NCBI RefSeq assembly: GCF_008831285.2
Contig: NC_045144.1
Span: forward strand, 18,553,716-18,617,715
DNA length: 64,000 bases
From: Nymphaea colorata
Taxonomy: Eukaryota; Streptophyta; Magnoliopsida; Nymphaeales; Nymphaeaceae
Direction of reading: 5' to 3'
The position numbers and the translations under genes were made by a program. The notes under the pieces are model-generated. The model was not told the DNA's origin. It ran no database searches and saw nothing but the letters and a program-made list of their open reading frames with translations. This document shows, one piece after another, positions 1-9,804 of the stretch (positions within the stretch are counted from its first letter, which is position 1; every line of letters begins with the position of its first letter).

Positions 1-246
1 ATCACTACATCAAAGAAAAAACTCCTTAAACAGAACCTCAGTCGATCTATTCGACAAGCAATCGCAAAGAAAAGTTAACGAATTCGATCGATCTACATAA
101 ATTAAGAACAAAATTCACGCACTAAACGCCCAAACAATAGAATCAACCAGCAAATTCCATTCTTAAAAAGACCTAGATCGCCATTTTCTAACCAGAAAAG
201 ACAGACAATTAGCTCGGATTGCACACAATTCGTCCCGAAAACTTAC

Positions 247-446
247 GCAGTTCCTTCATTGTAGACATCGATGGAGACGGAGAGTCGCTCGGCGCCGGAT
301 TTGAGCCTCGAGAGATCGACTTTCTTGTGAACGATCAGGAACGGCGCGTCGGATTCCGATGCAGCGACCAACGAGGCAAAGAGGAGGAAGAAGCAGCAGC
401 AAAAGGAGGGGAGGAGCAAAGAGGCCACGAGCTCCGATCTCGCCAT
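247..446 (-). CDS. SSR2: Translocon-associated protein subunit beta (TRAP-beta), first coding exon, partial gene
   Basis: The product is a subunit of the TRAP complex beside the Sec61 channel in the ER membrane, where it assists co-translational import. The exon encodes 66 residues plus two bases. It has a hydrophobic N-terminal signal peptide (about residues 7-29, ending near LVAASES) and then the start of the mature lumenal domain: DAPFLIVHKK, LSRLKSGAERLSVSIDVYNEG. The DAPF, HKK, LKSG-ER and SVSIDVYN positions are the family hallmark at exactly this distance from the start. A consensus GTAAGT donor follows at 246-241 (minus strand), so intron 1 fills positions 1-246 and the remaining exons, including the C-terminal membrane span, lie outside the window. 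The ATG at 446 is chosen because it gives a normal signal peptide. Assignment is from recognised family motifs, not a search. Confidence 0.9.
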
Positions 447-1239
447 TTTCTCCGTGCCCTAATGCACGGATCTCGCCGGAGGCCCTTTTGTACAAGCCGA
501 AAGGGCAGATGGCACTTCCGGACTCAGGTACACCGGGTACGGGCATGCATGTCAGATCCAAATCCCCGTTCCAATTAAGTGCCATAATCCGAACCCGAGT
601 AATCTGATTCTATCAGATTCGAATTAAAACCCCGACGGGGAGGAGACTTGGATTTGAGAGGGCAGTGTGATCTACAAGATCCATATTTTTATACTAGGAA
701 AATTGAACGGTACCATCCAATCAAACACGACCAATTGTTTGGAATTTTTTTTTTTTTAAAGAGTAACTAAATATTTTCATCATCTAATATTCACATTTTT
801 TTTTGTTGTTTTCATTTTAACTATTTATTTTATTTAAATTAACAACTTGGTTAAATGGTTGGATGACTCTAAGTTATTATTCACTTGTTTTCTAATATAA
901 ATGATTAGAGTCATCACTGGCTTACTCCCTGATATAAATGGATGATCCATATCAGAAAATAGGTAGCCGGACTTGGATGGTACGTTTAAAACAGAAATGG
1001 TCCATAGATACGGCAGGACCAAAACGGGTATGGATCATTAAAATGGTAGACCAGCATTTGACTAGTCCAATTTGGTGTGCCTGAACTCACTAGATCCGAT
1101 TTAGGTAACCGTCCTGTTTATGTCCTCTAGCATTTATCCAGTCGCCCCTCCGAGTCCAACCTCAACATTTAAGTGCATTTAAGTTGTTAAAATGAGTTTA
1201 AAACTTGAATCAAATCAATATTAGCATCTTATAGTTGAC
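447..1239. other. 5' flank of TRAP-beta, no gene seen
   Basis: This stretch holds the leader and presumed promoter of the minus-strand gene, then AT-rich DNA with T runs. The open frames are short and show no recognisable motif. Confidence 0.5.
684..693 (-). promoter_or_regulatory. Possible TATA box of the TRAP-beta gene
   Basis: On the minus strand this reads TATAAAAATA, about 240 nt upstream of the ATG at 446. That would imply a 5' leader of roughly 200 nt. The surrounding DNA is AT-rich, so a chance match is possible. Confidence 0.3.
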
Positions 1240-1490
1240 ACCTGGCCCTTGGGCCCATAATTTGATTGCTGCGTCAACTCTATAAGTTCTTGAATCGGGC
1301 TGTGTTGACCTGACATTTTTTAATAATAATATTATATATATATATTATGATTAATTATATATATATATATATTAAATTTTTTTGTAATTTTAACTAGGTC
1401 GGTGAGTCAAGCTTGGGCCGTAGTCATGGGCTGTGGCCCGACCCGAGTCAAACTCCTTATTGAGTTGAGCTGAGCTGAGCCGGGTACGCT
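1240..1490. repeat. GGCCC-rich repeat with TA-rich core (copy 1)
   Basis: GC-rich ends (GGCCCTTGGGCCC on the left, GGGCTGTGGCCCGACCCGAG on the right) flank a core of (TA)n and AT-rich sequence. The same layout recurs near 26.6, 38.6 and 40.6 kb in this window, which suggests one family of short non-autonomous elements. Ends are approximate. Confidence 0.45.
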
Positions 1491-2089
1491 CAACCTTAAT
1501 CTCATATGCTAAATACTTTATTTTTCTACTATTAAAAAAAGTTACTTGTAATATTTTGTTCAAGAGAAATGGTAATGCCACCAATTGATTAGATTTAATT
1601 TCTATTCTAATAAGCTAAATCTTGCGTGTTTAGAAAAGACAATTCAAAAAAAGAAAGAATTGTTTCAAGAAATTAAGCAAACAGTTCAGGTTTGATCCAA
1701 ACACAACCTTTGCTAAGTTTACATCAACTGGACTTTACATAATCGGGTTTGGGCTCATCTCGAACCCGGACTTTCCTTTTCAAACTTGAATTCAAAACAT
1801 ATTACTTGCACAAGATTCGACATTTTCATGGAATTTAGTTGGATTTTTACCGGATCTCAATCATATGCGGTATTCAGATTTCAGATTTAAGATGTTCTGA
1901 ATCTATTTTGCGTCCAAAAACCGGCATATGGCTTTCTATAGCGAATCCAATGAAGCATCCCGTTTCATACGACGCTGAAATTACGTTGGAAACTCGGTTT
2001 TTCTTTGAAACGGCTCAAAAGCGAAGCGGGTTGGTAAGGAGAGAGTGGCCGGAGAGTCGCGTCCTTGGGTGTCCAAATTTGAAGAAAAC
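1491..2089. other. Intergenic DNA upstream of U5, no gene seen
   Basis: AT-rich DNA turning into unique-looking sequence towards the U5 promoter. No coding motif or RNA fold was recognised before 2090. Confidence 0.4.
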
Positions 2090-2093
2090 TTTA

Positions 2094-2146
2094 GTCCTGT
2101 ATCGACGAGGAGGGGTGGTTGGTGGTCCCGCTGCAGTACTATATAA
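2094..2146 (+). promoter_or_regulatory. snRNA promoter (USE and TATA) of the U5 gene
   Basis: GTCCTGTATCG (2094-2104) matches 8 of 11 positions of the plant upstream sequence element RTCCCACATCG. A TATA box (TATATAA, 2140-2146) follows after a 35-nt gap. In plant snRNA genes this wider spacing is the Pol II type, while U6-type Pol III genes have the two about 10 bp closer. The TATA lies about 37 nt before the predicted RNA start. Confidence 0.8.
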
Positions 2147-2176
2147 GGAGACGAGGGAAAGCGAATCAAATCACGC

Positions 2177-2298
2177 AGCCGCGTGGTGAGCACAGAGCGA
2201 ACTATTCTTTCGCCTTTTACTAAAGAATACCGTGTGCTCGCCACCCAAAGCGGCATACGCCAATTTTTTGAGGGCGTTTCTCCCAGGAGGAAAGCCCT
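2177..2298 (+). ncRNA. U5: U5 spliceosomal snRNA
   Basis: U5 is the snRNA of the U5 and tri-snRNP that aligns the two exons during splicing. The invariant loop I with its stem is visible: TTCTTTCGCCTTTTACTAAA, closed by a helix (ACTATTCTTT against AAAGAATACCG). A perfect Sm site, CAATTTTTTGAGG, lies near 2261-2273, and a terminal stem-loop (GGGCGTTTCTCC with GGAGGAAAGCCC) follows. Outer-stem sequences GTGGTGAGCAC and GTGTGCTCGCCAC pair well. The length of about 122 nt fits plant U5. Just downstream, CAAGTTTATAA resembles the plant snRNA 3' box. All core elements are intact, so it looks like a functional copy. Confidence 0.95.
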
Positions 2299-3214
2299 AA
2301 CAAGTTTATAATAATTCATAACAGTTTCAATTTTTTTGGTTCGAGTCTTGCATTTATCCTGTCTTTTGGTCGTTTTGAAGGGAATGAGTAAGATGTTAGA
2401 TTTAAATGATTTTGTTAAAGTTGGATCAGGGCAGTTCGAATCGATACCGATTTATTGGTTGTGGGAAATGCATTACAGCAGACGTGGCCATCACCGAAAA
2501 GTTCGGATTTAGATCTTAGGGATCCAACCACAAGCCAAACCAGGCGACTACTGAAGCTTGTGGATTGGTGTCAACTGTTCTGGGTATGGTCCATAATCAT
2601 TCTCCCACCCAGGCTGGACCGACTTGGATTATTTAAAGATGAACGTAGAGTTATATGTTCAATCAGTATAATTGTTACTTGTTAGTGAAATAGATTAGAA
2701 AAGATTATTAACGTTGTCAAGGTAGACCAGCTATGTAGGTGAAGGATCAGGCTTGGTGTCTAACTTCGACCTGGATCCAAACCAATCGGGTTAGGTTATG
2801 AACTACCGCTCACGCAGTCACGCTCATTTAATCGGCGCGCAAGAATCAAAAGTGCAAGGAGTAATGGGTTTGGATTCAGATTTTTTCCAAATATCGAGAA
2901 CACGACTTGGATGGACCATTACGTGTATGAGGGTTATTCTACCTCTTAAATGAGAGCTGAAGTCTCTCCCTTCTTTTTCTTTGCATTTAGGATCCAGAGG
3001 TATATAAGGCAGTAAGATATTTACTTGCTTTAATTTTGACGTATAGGCCCGTCCCCTTCGTTGGTGCAGGAGCATAGCTCTCTGCAGGTGAATGAAACAC
3101 CACAAAATGCTTCCAACCCGCCCATATGAGCTATGGCCGCGATCAGAGGCCAAATTCCCAACAGTTTTGATAAGGAAGGCGCCATGATCATTAGTGAGGT
3201 TGTCAATATATTCA
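2299..3214. other. Spacer after U5, no gene seen
   Basis: Mixed-composition DNA. The longest open frame (171 codons, minus strand, 2824-3339) runs into a dispersed repeat and shows no domain, so I do not call it a gene. Confidence 0.4.
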
Positions 3215-3620
3215 ACTTGAATTGGATACTGGTCGAACCAATTCGAAAAAATCAGATTTGGAAAAAAATTTAATATCTCATTAAAAAATCGGATCAGATT
3301 CAGATTTAATAAATGACATCTAATTGGATTCCGATTCAAATATATGTAAATATCCGATGGAACTCAGATATGATCAGTTTCATTTTTAGACAAATATAAT
3401 TTATCTAATGTTATTATGTTTTGAAAATTGAGAAAATCTGGTTCAACATTTGGTTTCAGAATTAAATAAAATATAAAAATAAAATCGGATCAGATTCGGA
3501 TTATAAAATCAGATTTCAGATTAGAGTCGAATGTGACTTTTCTTTGTTTGCATTCGAAACCAAATTTAAATCCGAATATGTAAATATACGAAAAAGCAAA
3601 TATTATCATCGGTCATCGGT
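3215..3620. repeat. GATTCGGATT-type dispersed element (copy 1)
   Basis: Dense variants of GATTCGGATT, AAATCAGATT and AAATATCCGA occur throughout. The same word set fills at least six other stretches in this window (4780, 7855, 11005, 13540, 17540 and 35766). Ends are unclear here; the best bounded copy is at 35766-36080. Confidence 0.5.
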
Positions 3621-3682
3621 GTAGAATGTTCATGCATACCATGGTCATAAGCCTTGCTTTAAACATACATCATACTAAATGC

Positions 3683-3966
3683 ACCACCATACAGCTACGA
3701 AAAAACCAACTGATGATTAAGAGAGACCAGTATTTTCAACGGCTCGGTCACCACATCATCAACCTCACCACCAAGAGCACAACAAATGCACACCATGGCC
3801 ATCATAATGGTCCTCACTATGAGTACCACCATACAGCTACGAAAAAACCAACAGATGATTAAGAGAGAGCAGTATTTTCAACGGCTCGGTCACCACATCA
3901 TCAACCTCACCACCAAGAGCACACCAAATGCACACCATGGCCATCACCATGAGCCTCGACCATAAA
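3683..3966. repeat. Two-copy tandem repeat, period 142 bp
   Basis: Two nearly identical units begin ACCACCATACAGCTACGAAA at 3683 and 3825. Both contain CTCGGTCACCACATCATCAA and CACACCATGGCCATCA. The units are rich in CAC/CAT triplets, so one frame reads as His-rich, but stops and lack of motifs argue against coding. Confidence 0.85.
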
Positions 3967-4464
3967 CCTCATACCATCATCATGATGTTTCACGCATTAG
4001 TCCATCACCACAGTTGCAAGCTGAAGCGTTCGAGGTGAAGAAGCAAAGGAAAAACCCAATTTTGGTTGCTTCTCGCAGCAGTGTTTGACGATTTCTCTTT
4101 CCGTTAAGATTCTCGGGGTAGTCCCTCAAATCCCTTGAAACTTGAAAGTGCCAAATTCCTCCGAGGGGCAAACCTTTCTTTTTTGCTTTCGATTTTGTTT
4201 CGACCGACGGGAGCAGTCGATTTTCCGGCGTAATCAAAGACTTCTTGAAACTACTGGTCAGTGCTCCGGCGAAGGTTTGAAGTGGGTATCAGCAAAAGGC
4301 GTTTTTCCGGCAGCCACCTTCGAGAAGGGAAGAAGCAATATGGTCGGGTTATAGAGAGGGAACTGAAACCACCACACCAATCTTATTATCCGGCGGTTTC
4401 CGTCATCACATGGCCATCATAATGAGCCTCGGCTTTTAAGTTTTCAACGGGTTTCACTTATTTA
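3967..4464. other. Upstream flank of U2, no gene seen
   Basis: Unique-looking sequence with small overlapping frames on both strands and no recognisable product. It ends in the U2 promoter. Confidence 0.4.
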
Positions 4465-4516
4465 GTCCTGTATCGACGAGAAGGCGGAAGTGGCAGGTGT
4501 TGTGGGAGCTATAAAA
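4465..4516 (+). promoter_or_regulatory. snRNA promoter (USE and TATA) of the U2 gene
   Basis: The same GTCCTGTATCG upstream element as in the U5 promoter lies at 4465-4475. TATAAAA (4510-4516) follows after a 34-nt gap, about 33 nt before the RNA start. This is the Pol II snRNA arrangement of plants. A 20-nt block around the element (4461-4480) is identical to 2090-2109 of the U5 gene. Confidence 0.8.
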
Positions 4517-4542
4517 CGAGAGGGAAGGCACCGTTTCAAATC

Positions 4543-4738
4543 ATACCTTTCTCGGCCTTTTGGCTAAGATCAAGTGTAGTATCTGTTCTTATCAGTTTAA
4601 TATCTGATACGTGGTCCATGTGACCACACGATATTAAATTAATTTATTGTGGGGGAGGCTGGCCGCCACCGGTAGCTTGCTACCGGGGCCTCCTCGAGCG
4701 TCGCCCATGCGTTGCACTACAGCACGGGCCTGGCGCAC
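4543..4738 (+). ncRNA. U2: U2 spliceosomal snRNA, altered Sm region
   Basis: U2 pairs with the intron branch site. The 5' part is exactly U2-like: ATACCTTTCTCGGCCTTTTG, then the branch-site pairing element GTAGTA at RNA positions 34-39 and TTCTTATCAGTTTAATATCT. Stem-loop IIb (GTGGTCCATGTGACCAC) and the 3' stem-loops (CCGGTAGCTTGCTACCGG and the segment ending GGGCCTGGCGCACCCC) are present. Total length of about 196 nt fits plant U2. Odd point: the Sm-site region reads AATTTATTGTGGGGG instead of an uninterrupted U run followed by G. This may weaken Sm-ring binding, so the copy could be a poorly expressed variant. Confidence 0.9.
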
Positions 4739-4779
4739 CCCTGCCAAACATTAAGAAAAATATTTGTACAATAATATTT

Positions 4780-5050
4780 TGATTCAGTTTCAGTTCCAAT
4801 GCCCATCTAATTTTCTGCTTTAAAGAAATTAGGGTCCTATATTGAACATGTGGCATCTCATAGATTCAGATTCAAAAAGAAAAATATCTGGTTGAATTTT
4901 ATATTTTGATTCAAATAAAATCAATATTGTTTAATATCCGTACATTTTGAAATTCAGTTTCTAATATATCATCATGTTCGGATTTGGTCGTTTATTTCAA
5001 AGTCAGATTTTATGAACGTGAGCCCAGTCAGATCTAACAAAATCCGCCTG
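4780..5050. repeat. GATTCGGATT-type dispersed element (copy 2)
   Basis: It carries the shared words TAGATTCAGATTC, AATATCCGTACATTTTGAAA and TTCGGATTTGG. The TCCGTACATTTTGAAA block also appears in the copy near 8070. Ends are approximate. Confidence 0.5.
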
Positions 5051-5689
5051 AATCAGGTTGATTGGAATAAAATGATTGGCAGACCAACTTGATGCGGAGG
5101 GTTCCGCGTCTCAGATTTTAACCATTTAAAAATTTTTTATGACATTTCACTTTTGAATTGATTTCAAATATTTTTCGTTTACTTTGTAAAAAATAATTGT
5201 TTAAATATTTTTAACTGATCAACAGGTGAGTCAACAGAATTGATGAACCGGCGAACTTAGAACCAATTTTTGCAGAATAGGAATTAACCCATGAATTTAC
5301 CAAAATAGTTCTTGTTGCCACTTACCAGCCTTCACTGTCAACAAAGTAGTTAGACATCAAGTTCTCTCTGTAAGCCGATGATGTTACTAAAGATTAGCAC
5401 AATAAGAGGCCGAACAAACAAAAAGAGCTCCATAAAAAAAAATGATATAACTGTTACTTCGACAATGAATCTTGATCCCTAATCTTCAGTCGGTCTGGCA
5501 TTGCTGATCAACGATGCTAAAAGGGGACGACGGTCGGGGGCCGAACCAAATTTAATTGTCGAAAAACAATGGCCTCTCAAATTAAGATGCCGCTTTGGTT
5601 CGGCCCCTTAACTCAGCCCCACAAGACTTGATAGATCATGCATCCCAAGCTCACCCAAATGAGGTAGAAGAAAGAGCAAAGCAAGGAGG
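5051..5689. other. Intergenic DNA, no gene seen
   Basis: No long frame, RNA or clear repeat structure was recognised. Confidence 0.4.
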
Positions 5690-5900
5690 GCTGCACAACT
5701 AGTTGAGCCAACTCAGGCTTCGACTCTAACTCTTGGACTCTAACTCGCTCGAAAAAGCTTGGCTCGAGCTTGACTCATTTATAAATGAGTCGAGTTCGAG
5801 CTCACACTTAAACTCAAAACGATAAACGAGTCGTGTTCGAGTTGTAAGACCTCAACTAGTTTAAACTCAACTCGACTCGCTATTTAAAATCAGCTGTTTA
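5690..5900. repeat. Degenerate GAGTCGAGCTCGAGCT-type repeat (copy 1)
   Basis: Variants of CTCGAGCTTGACTC and GAGTCGAGTTCGAGCTC are packed here. Similar stretches lie at 16316-16470 and 36820-36930. This word set is widespread in plant genomes as short non-autonomous elements; class unknown. Confidence 0.45.
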
Positions 5901-6059
5901 TCGCGGGCCAATCTTCCTATCTTGATCTTCCGTCTTTCAAACTAATCTCTCTCTTCCATCTGCTCTCTCTTGCCTGAATGCCCCTTCTCTGGCATTGGTA
6001 AGCAATGTAACACATTCAAGTCAGAGCTAAGGGAGGGCGGCCAGGGTCATGGCACCTCT

Positions 6060-6235
6060 TAAAGTTTTCCAAAAAAAAAAAAAAAAAATTATCGGTTGAG
6101 TTTTCTAAAAAATTTTAATTTAACCCTTCTAAAAATTGATTCTGAAAAATATATTTGGCCCCTGTGAGAAATTCTCAGAGTTTCTTTGAAAATTTTCGGG
6201 CCGTTCGAGAAAAAAATTCTGGCTCTGCCGTTAAC
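6060..6235. repeat. Repeat with GGCTCTGCC terminus (copy 1)
   Basis: A poly-A tract followed by AAAATTTTAATTTAACCC, GGCCCCTGTGAGAAATT and a right end TTCTGGCTCTGCCG. Similar AT-rich cores with a GGCTCTGCC or GGCAGAACC edge are seen near 13250-13400, 27270-27440, 27910-28095 and 49610-49830. Confidence 0.4.
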
Positions 6236-7854
6236 CATAATGGTTCGACGAGTCCTTTTGCATGTTCACCAACAGAAACCTCCTTACGACTTCTCGACAT
6301 CGTTTTCAATTAAAAAATTCACAGAAAAGAAAGGAGAAAAAAAGAAAAAATTACCACCACAATGGTTTGCCCTTTCACATACCCTAAATTCTGAGGGCGC
6401 TGGATCTCTGTTGCAAGATGATGGCAGGAGATGCATGAAGATGTTTGGAAGAAAAGAGTTTAGAGGTCTGGCATGAATGAAAAGAGGCATTCAGGCTAGC
6501 CAAGGAGACTGCCTTTACACCACAACAGAGAAGGTAAACAAAGCCTCACATCTTTACCTTTTGAGTATGTGGACACAGGCAAGTCATCCTTGGCTACCAA
6601 AAACATCACTATTTCTTCATGTGAGACCCTTTCTTCCATTAATTCCCACACACTGAACACCCCACAACTGGGTCCTCAAAGTTGATCTGCTTCACTAATG
6701 CACCTCATATTTATATGTGTCCATTGTGCTTCTTGACATGATATGGAATATACTGAAATTTGCACTTTACAAGCTTCAAAAAATAAAAATAAAATAAAAA
6801 TAAATGCCAAACATGAAGCCCCATTAGTCTCATGCCTGATGTATCATGACCAAACTTTCAATTTTCTACCATGTTCATGTGGAATATATGCTCCTCTCAA
6901 CATTTGGAGAAGCAAAAGTTTTTGGGTTACATGTGTTTTCCTCTTTCTTCATGGTTTGGAAAGAATTGATTAATTTCTAGATATTATGTTGGTAGAGAGA
7001 GAAACACACCAATTTTATTTAAAAACAGGAATCAATTAGTGCATGTAGACCTTGGAACCCGGGGGGATGGAGGGACCTATGCCACCGCATTTTCCGGAGG
7101 CTTCGGCCTTCACTCGGGCAGTGAGATTTCCTCATTCATTTCACTTCTAAGCATATGTCGTTTTATAGCTTGAAAGCAAGCATTATTATGTTTAGTTATG
7201 TTTCTTGTATTGAATAAAACAGTCATTTTTGATCGCTTTTTACATACCAACTTTTCGATTTTGCTGCGCTCGTATGGAATATGTTCTCTCGACAATGTTT
7301 TGGGGTAATAAAAGGACTCGTGGTTCCTCTTTCTTCACTATTTGCGAGGAATTTCTGGGTTGTCACAGGTCTTGTCATGGTAGGGATGATGTCCACAGTA
7401 ATTGAAAAATTAAGCGCGACTATATCTTCAAAATATCATACAAACGGTGATTAATTATTTTGGTCGCCATAAGTTACCAAAATATCATATTGTTTCCCAA
7501 TATCACGTACAAATGTTCCTTATTACTTCTATGCAAAACAGACATGTACAATTTTCTTCTTTCATGTGCTTCTTAAAAGTTATATATTTATATATATTAT
7601 ACGATATCTTTTTGGCCAAATTATGTATATGACTGGCCTTTTTGATGGCCACGTAACAAGATCATGTAGCTCCACACTTTTTACGTTGGAAAACTAAAAT
7701 GTTCCTTCCAGGCACTACTGTTTGAGCATGTTCATGGAAAGAGATGGAATCTTAGGAAAATAGCACTTCGAATGTGACAAAGGGGTTCTGATTCCAATCT
7801 CTTTTTATATATATATATACAACTATTGAACTTGCGATTCTAAAATGCTATTTC
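6236..7854. other. Intergenic DNA, no gene seen
   Basis: AT-rich sequence with a short (TA)n at about 7806-7820. Frames of 60-96 codons show no domains and lack a consistent splice context. Confidence 0.4.
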
Positions 7855-8225
7855 CATTGTCAATAGATATGTTAATGAATTGGAATTTGGATATATGGAA
7901 CAGTTGCTTCAAAAAAGTTGGTTATGAGAAAAAAATCAATATTCAATTAAGAAGTAGGATCTGATTTAATTAAAAAAAAAAGACATCTAAATTTGAAATC
8001 TGGTTTAAATAAATGTCCGACGGTCAAATTCAGGTTTAAATTCAATTTTAAACCAATATCAGAGTCTAATATCCATACATTTTGAAAGTCTGTTATTAAT
8101 ATATCATAATACGGTTCAGATTCAGTTGCACATTAGAAAGTCGGATCCAAATCTTTATGTGAATCTACAAGTCAGAATCTAGTCAAATTCAGATTGTAAA
8201 TTTAAATCTGGATGTGAACCCTACC
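7855..8225. repeat. GATTCGGATT-type dispersed element (copy 3)
   Basis: Contains ATCTGATTTAATTAAAA, AAATGTCCGACGGTC, TATCCATACATTTTGAAAG and CAGATTCAGTTGCAC, all shared with the other copies. The flanks are not clear enough to define termini. Confidence 0.5.
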
Positions 8226-8311
8226 CTCCAGTATGTGGTTCATGAAATTAGAATTTTAAGCATTAATAATAACCATCCGGGCAACCATGCATGATAAAAG
8301 GATGTCTACAT

Positions 8312-8510
8312 AGAGGTTGGCGCAATTGTTGGGGTAGAGGCTGGTAGATAGTCAGTTTCTGTTTCAAATCCCTGAGGTGTCAGCTCTTTGTGCTGCGAAA
8401 GGGAAGTCATTGACGTGCAAGTTGAAGCACCAAAAAAAGGTCTTGTACATTAAAAATATGAGGAGTTTGGGTGAGAGTTTCGACTTTTTTTGTAAGCAGT
8501 AAGATGAAAC
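8312..8510 (+). mobile_element. SINE-like element with Pol III A and B boxes
   Basis: A box-like TTGGCGCAATTGTTGGGG is followed about 40 nt later by a B box-like GTTTCAAATCCC (consensus GGTTCRANTCC). The tract then continues through tRNA-unrelated sequence to T- and A-rich DNA. This is the layout of tRNA-derived SINEs. No target-site duplication was defined, so the ends are estimates. Confidence 0.5.
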
Positions 8511-9011
8511 ACTCTTCCTGCTCACCTAAAACCGGATATGATAAAGGGAATATCCGAATTGGACCTGCTCACATCCCTATTTGTCACAAAAAGCACGGCC
8601 TGCATTAGAAAATTGGAAATTTTTTTTAGACTTCCGGAAAAACATAGACAGCAGAAGTAAGTTAAAAAGTAAATCAATCTTCCTATTCACTTTGATCTTC
8701 ACGCTTTATGGAATCATTTGGCGATCGATGCCCACAAAGTCAATGTGCGTCACTATTAGAAGATTTGATCTTGCAGAAAGATTTATGACCGACTTTAGTT
8801 GTTTCTAGCTCTCATATTCCGGTAAGGGAACAACGTGTCGTGTGGTCGATGGGCAGAAGCAAATAAAGGAATCATTTGTACCAATCTCCTGCACCCCAAA
8901 AGACACTACAAATAACCTTTGGAATATATTGATCCAAAACAAAATGTATTCTCGTTGGTGATTGCTTGCTTTATATTTCATTTGATTATTCTCCCACCAA
9001 AAGTAAAAGTT
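8511..9011. other. Intergenic DNA, no gene seen
   Basis: No coding or structural feature was recognised. Confidence 0.4.
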
Positions 9012-9237
9012 GCCAAAATTAGGTTGAATAGGCTCATTGAGATCAAATCGGTGCCAAATCGATTCGATTCAACAGCCAATCCTAAGGTTCGCCAAAAATA
9101 GGTTGAATATTCCCATTAAAATCAAATCGATTCCATTCGGCACCGAATCCAAAGGTTCGCCAAAAATAGGTTGAATAGGCTCATTAAAATCAAATCGGTG
9201 CCAACTCGATTCGATTTGGCAGCCAATCCGAAGGTTA
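9012..9237. repeat. Three-copy tandem repeat, about 79/68/79 bp
   Basis: Units begin at 9012, 9091 and 9159 with GCCAAAAATAGGTTGAAT (first copy GCCAAAATTAGG). They share CAAATCGGTGCCAA, CGATTCGATT and AGCCAATCC-AAGGTT. The middle unit is shorter and more diverged. Confidence 0.85.
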
Positions 9238-9308
9238 GACGTGTCATGAATTTTTCTTATAATTTTAGGTTGTGCTTGGATGACACCTTTACAGAACGAC
9301 CTTTTTAG

Positions 9309-9343
9309 AAAATCAAGTTTTGTGACCAACTTGATTTTCTAAC
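9309..9343. repeat. Short perfect inverted repeat
   Basis: AGAAAATCAAGTT and AACTTGATTTTCT form a perfect 13-bp stem around an 8-nt loop. It lies next to the sequence whose duplicate was hit by the SINE at 9589. Confidence 0.7.
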
Positions 9344-9588
9344 TAGTTTTCAAAACCTAGTTTGTGCGTTTGGTTGATAAGACAAAAAATAATGTTTTCT
9401 TTGAAAAAAAGCATGGTAGGAAAGGGCAACGTGTCGTCGTTTTATTGAGACTCTGCTTGTTACAAACTCGATTTAATTTAGACTATCAGCCAAATATTGT
9501 CTTAAGATTTTTCTTATTCTTAATTATTATTTAAAAAGTATGCATAATAATATTTCTCTTGAGCCAGTTTTCAAAACCTAGTTTGTTT

Positions 9589-9804
9589 TTATGGTTTTTT
9601 TTTTGTATTGTTCTTTTCATTTAAGGGTGAGTGGTCCATTCCACCACCTCTAAAAGCATGGGTTTTCACAGAACATGCTTCGAGACCTTTTATGGTTCAG
9701 AGATATAGCACACTCGGATGTGAAAGTGACCACCCCAAGACTCGAACCTGAGTCCTTAGAAGAGCCAGCCTACCTTGCCGCCCAGTACGCTACCACCCCT
9801 CAGG
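9589..9804 (-). mobile_element. SINE insertion with target-site duplication
   Basis: Read on the minus strand, the element starts ACCTGAGGGGTGGTAGCG. It has an A box-like TAGCGTACTGGGCGG and a perfect B box GGTTCGAGTC about 45 nt further, and ends in an A-rich tail (ACAATACAAAAAAAAAACC). It is flanked by the 10-bp direct repeat TAGTTTGTTT at 9579-9588 and 9805-9814. A related sequence without the element lies at about 9343-9400 (GTTTTCAAAACCTAGTTTGT continuing directly into TTGGTTGATAAGAC), which acts as a paralogous empty site. A 216-bp tRNA-derived SINE fits everything seen. Confidence 0.85.

Noticed and set aside
2824-3339. 171-codon minus-strand frame
   Set aside because: It runs into a dispersed GATTCGGATT repeat and contains no recognisable motif.
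3626-3862. His-rich 78-codon frame resembling a metal-binding peptide
   Set aside because: The histidines come from CAC/CAT words of a tandem repeat and the frame has no promoter or splice context.
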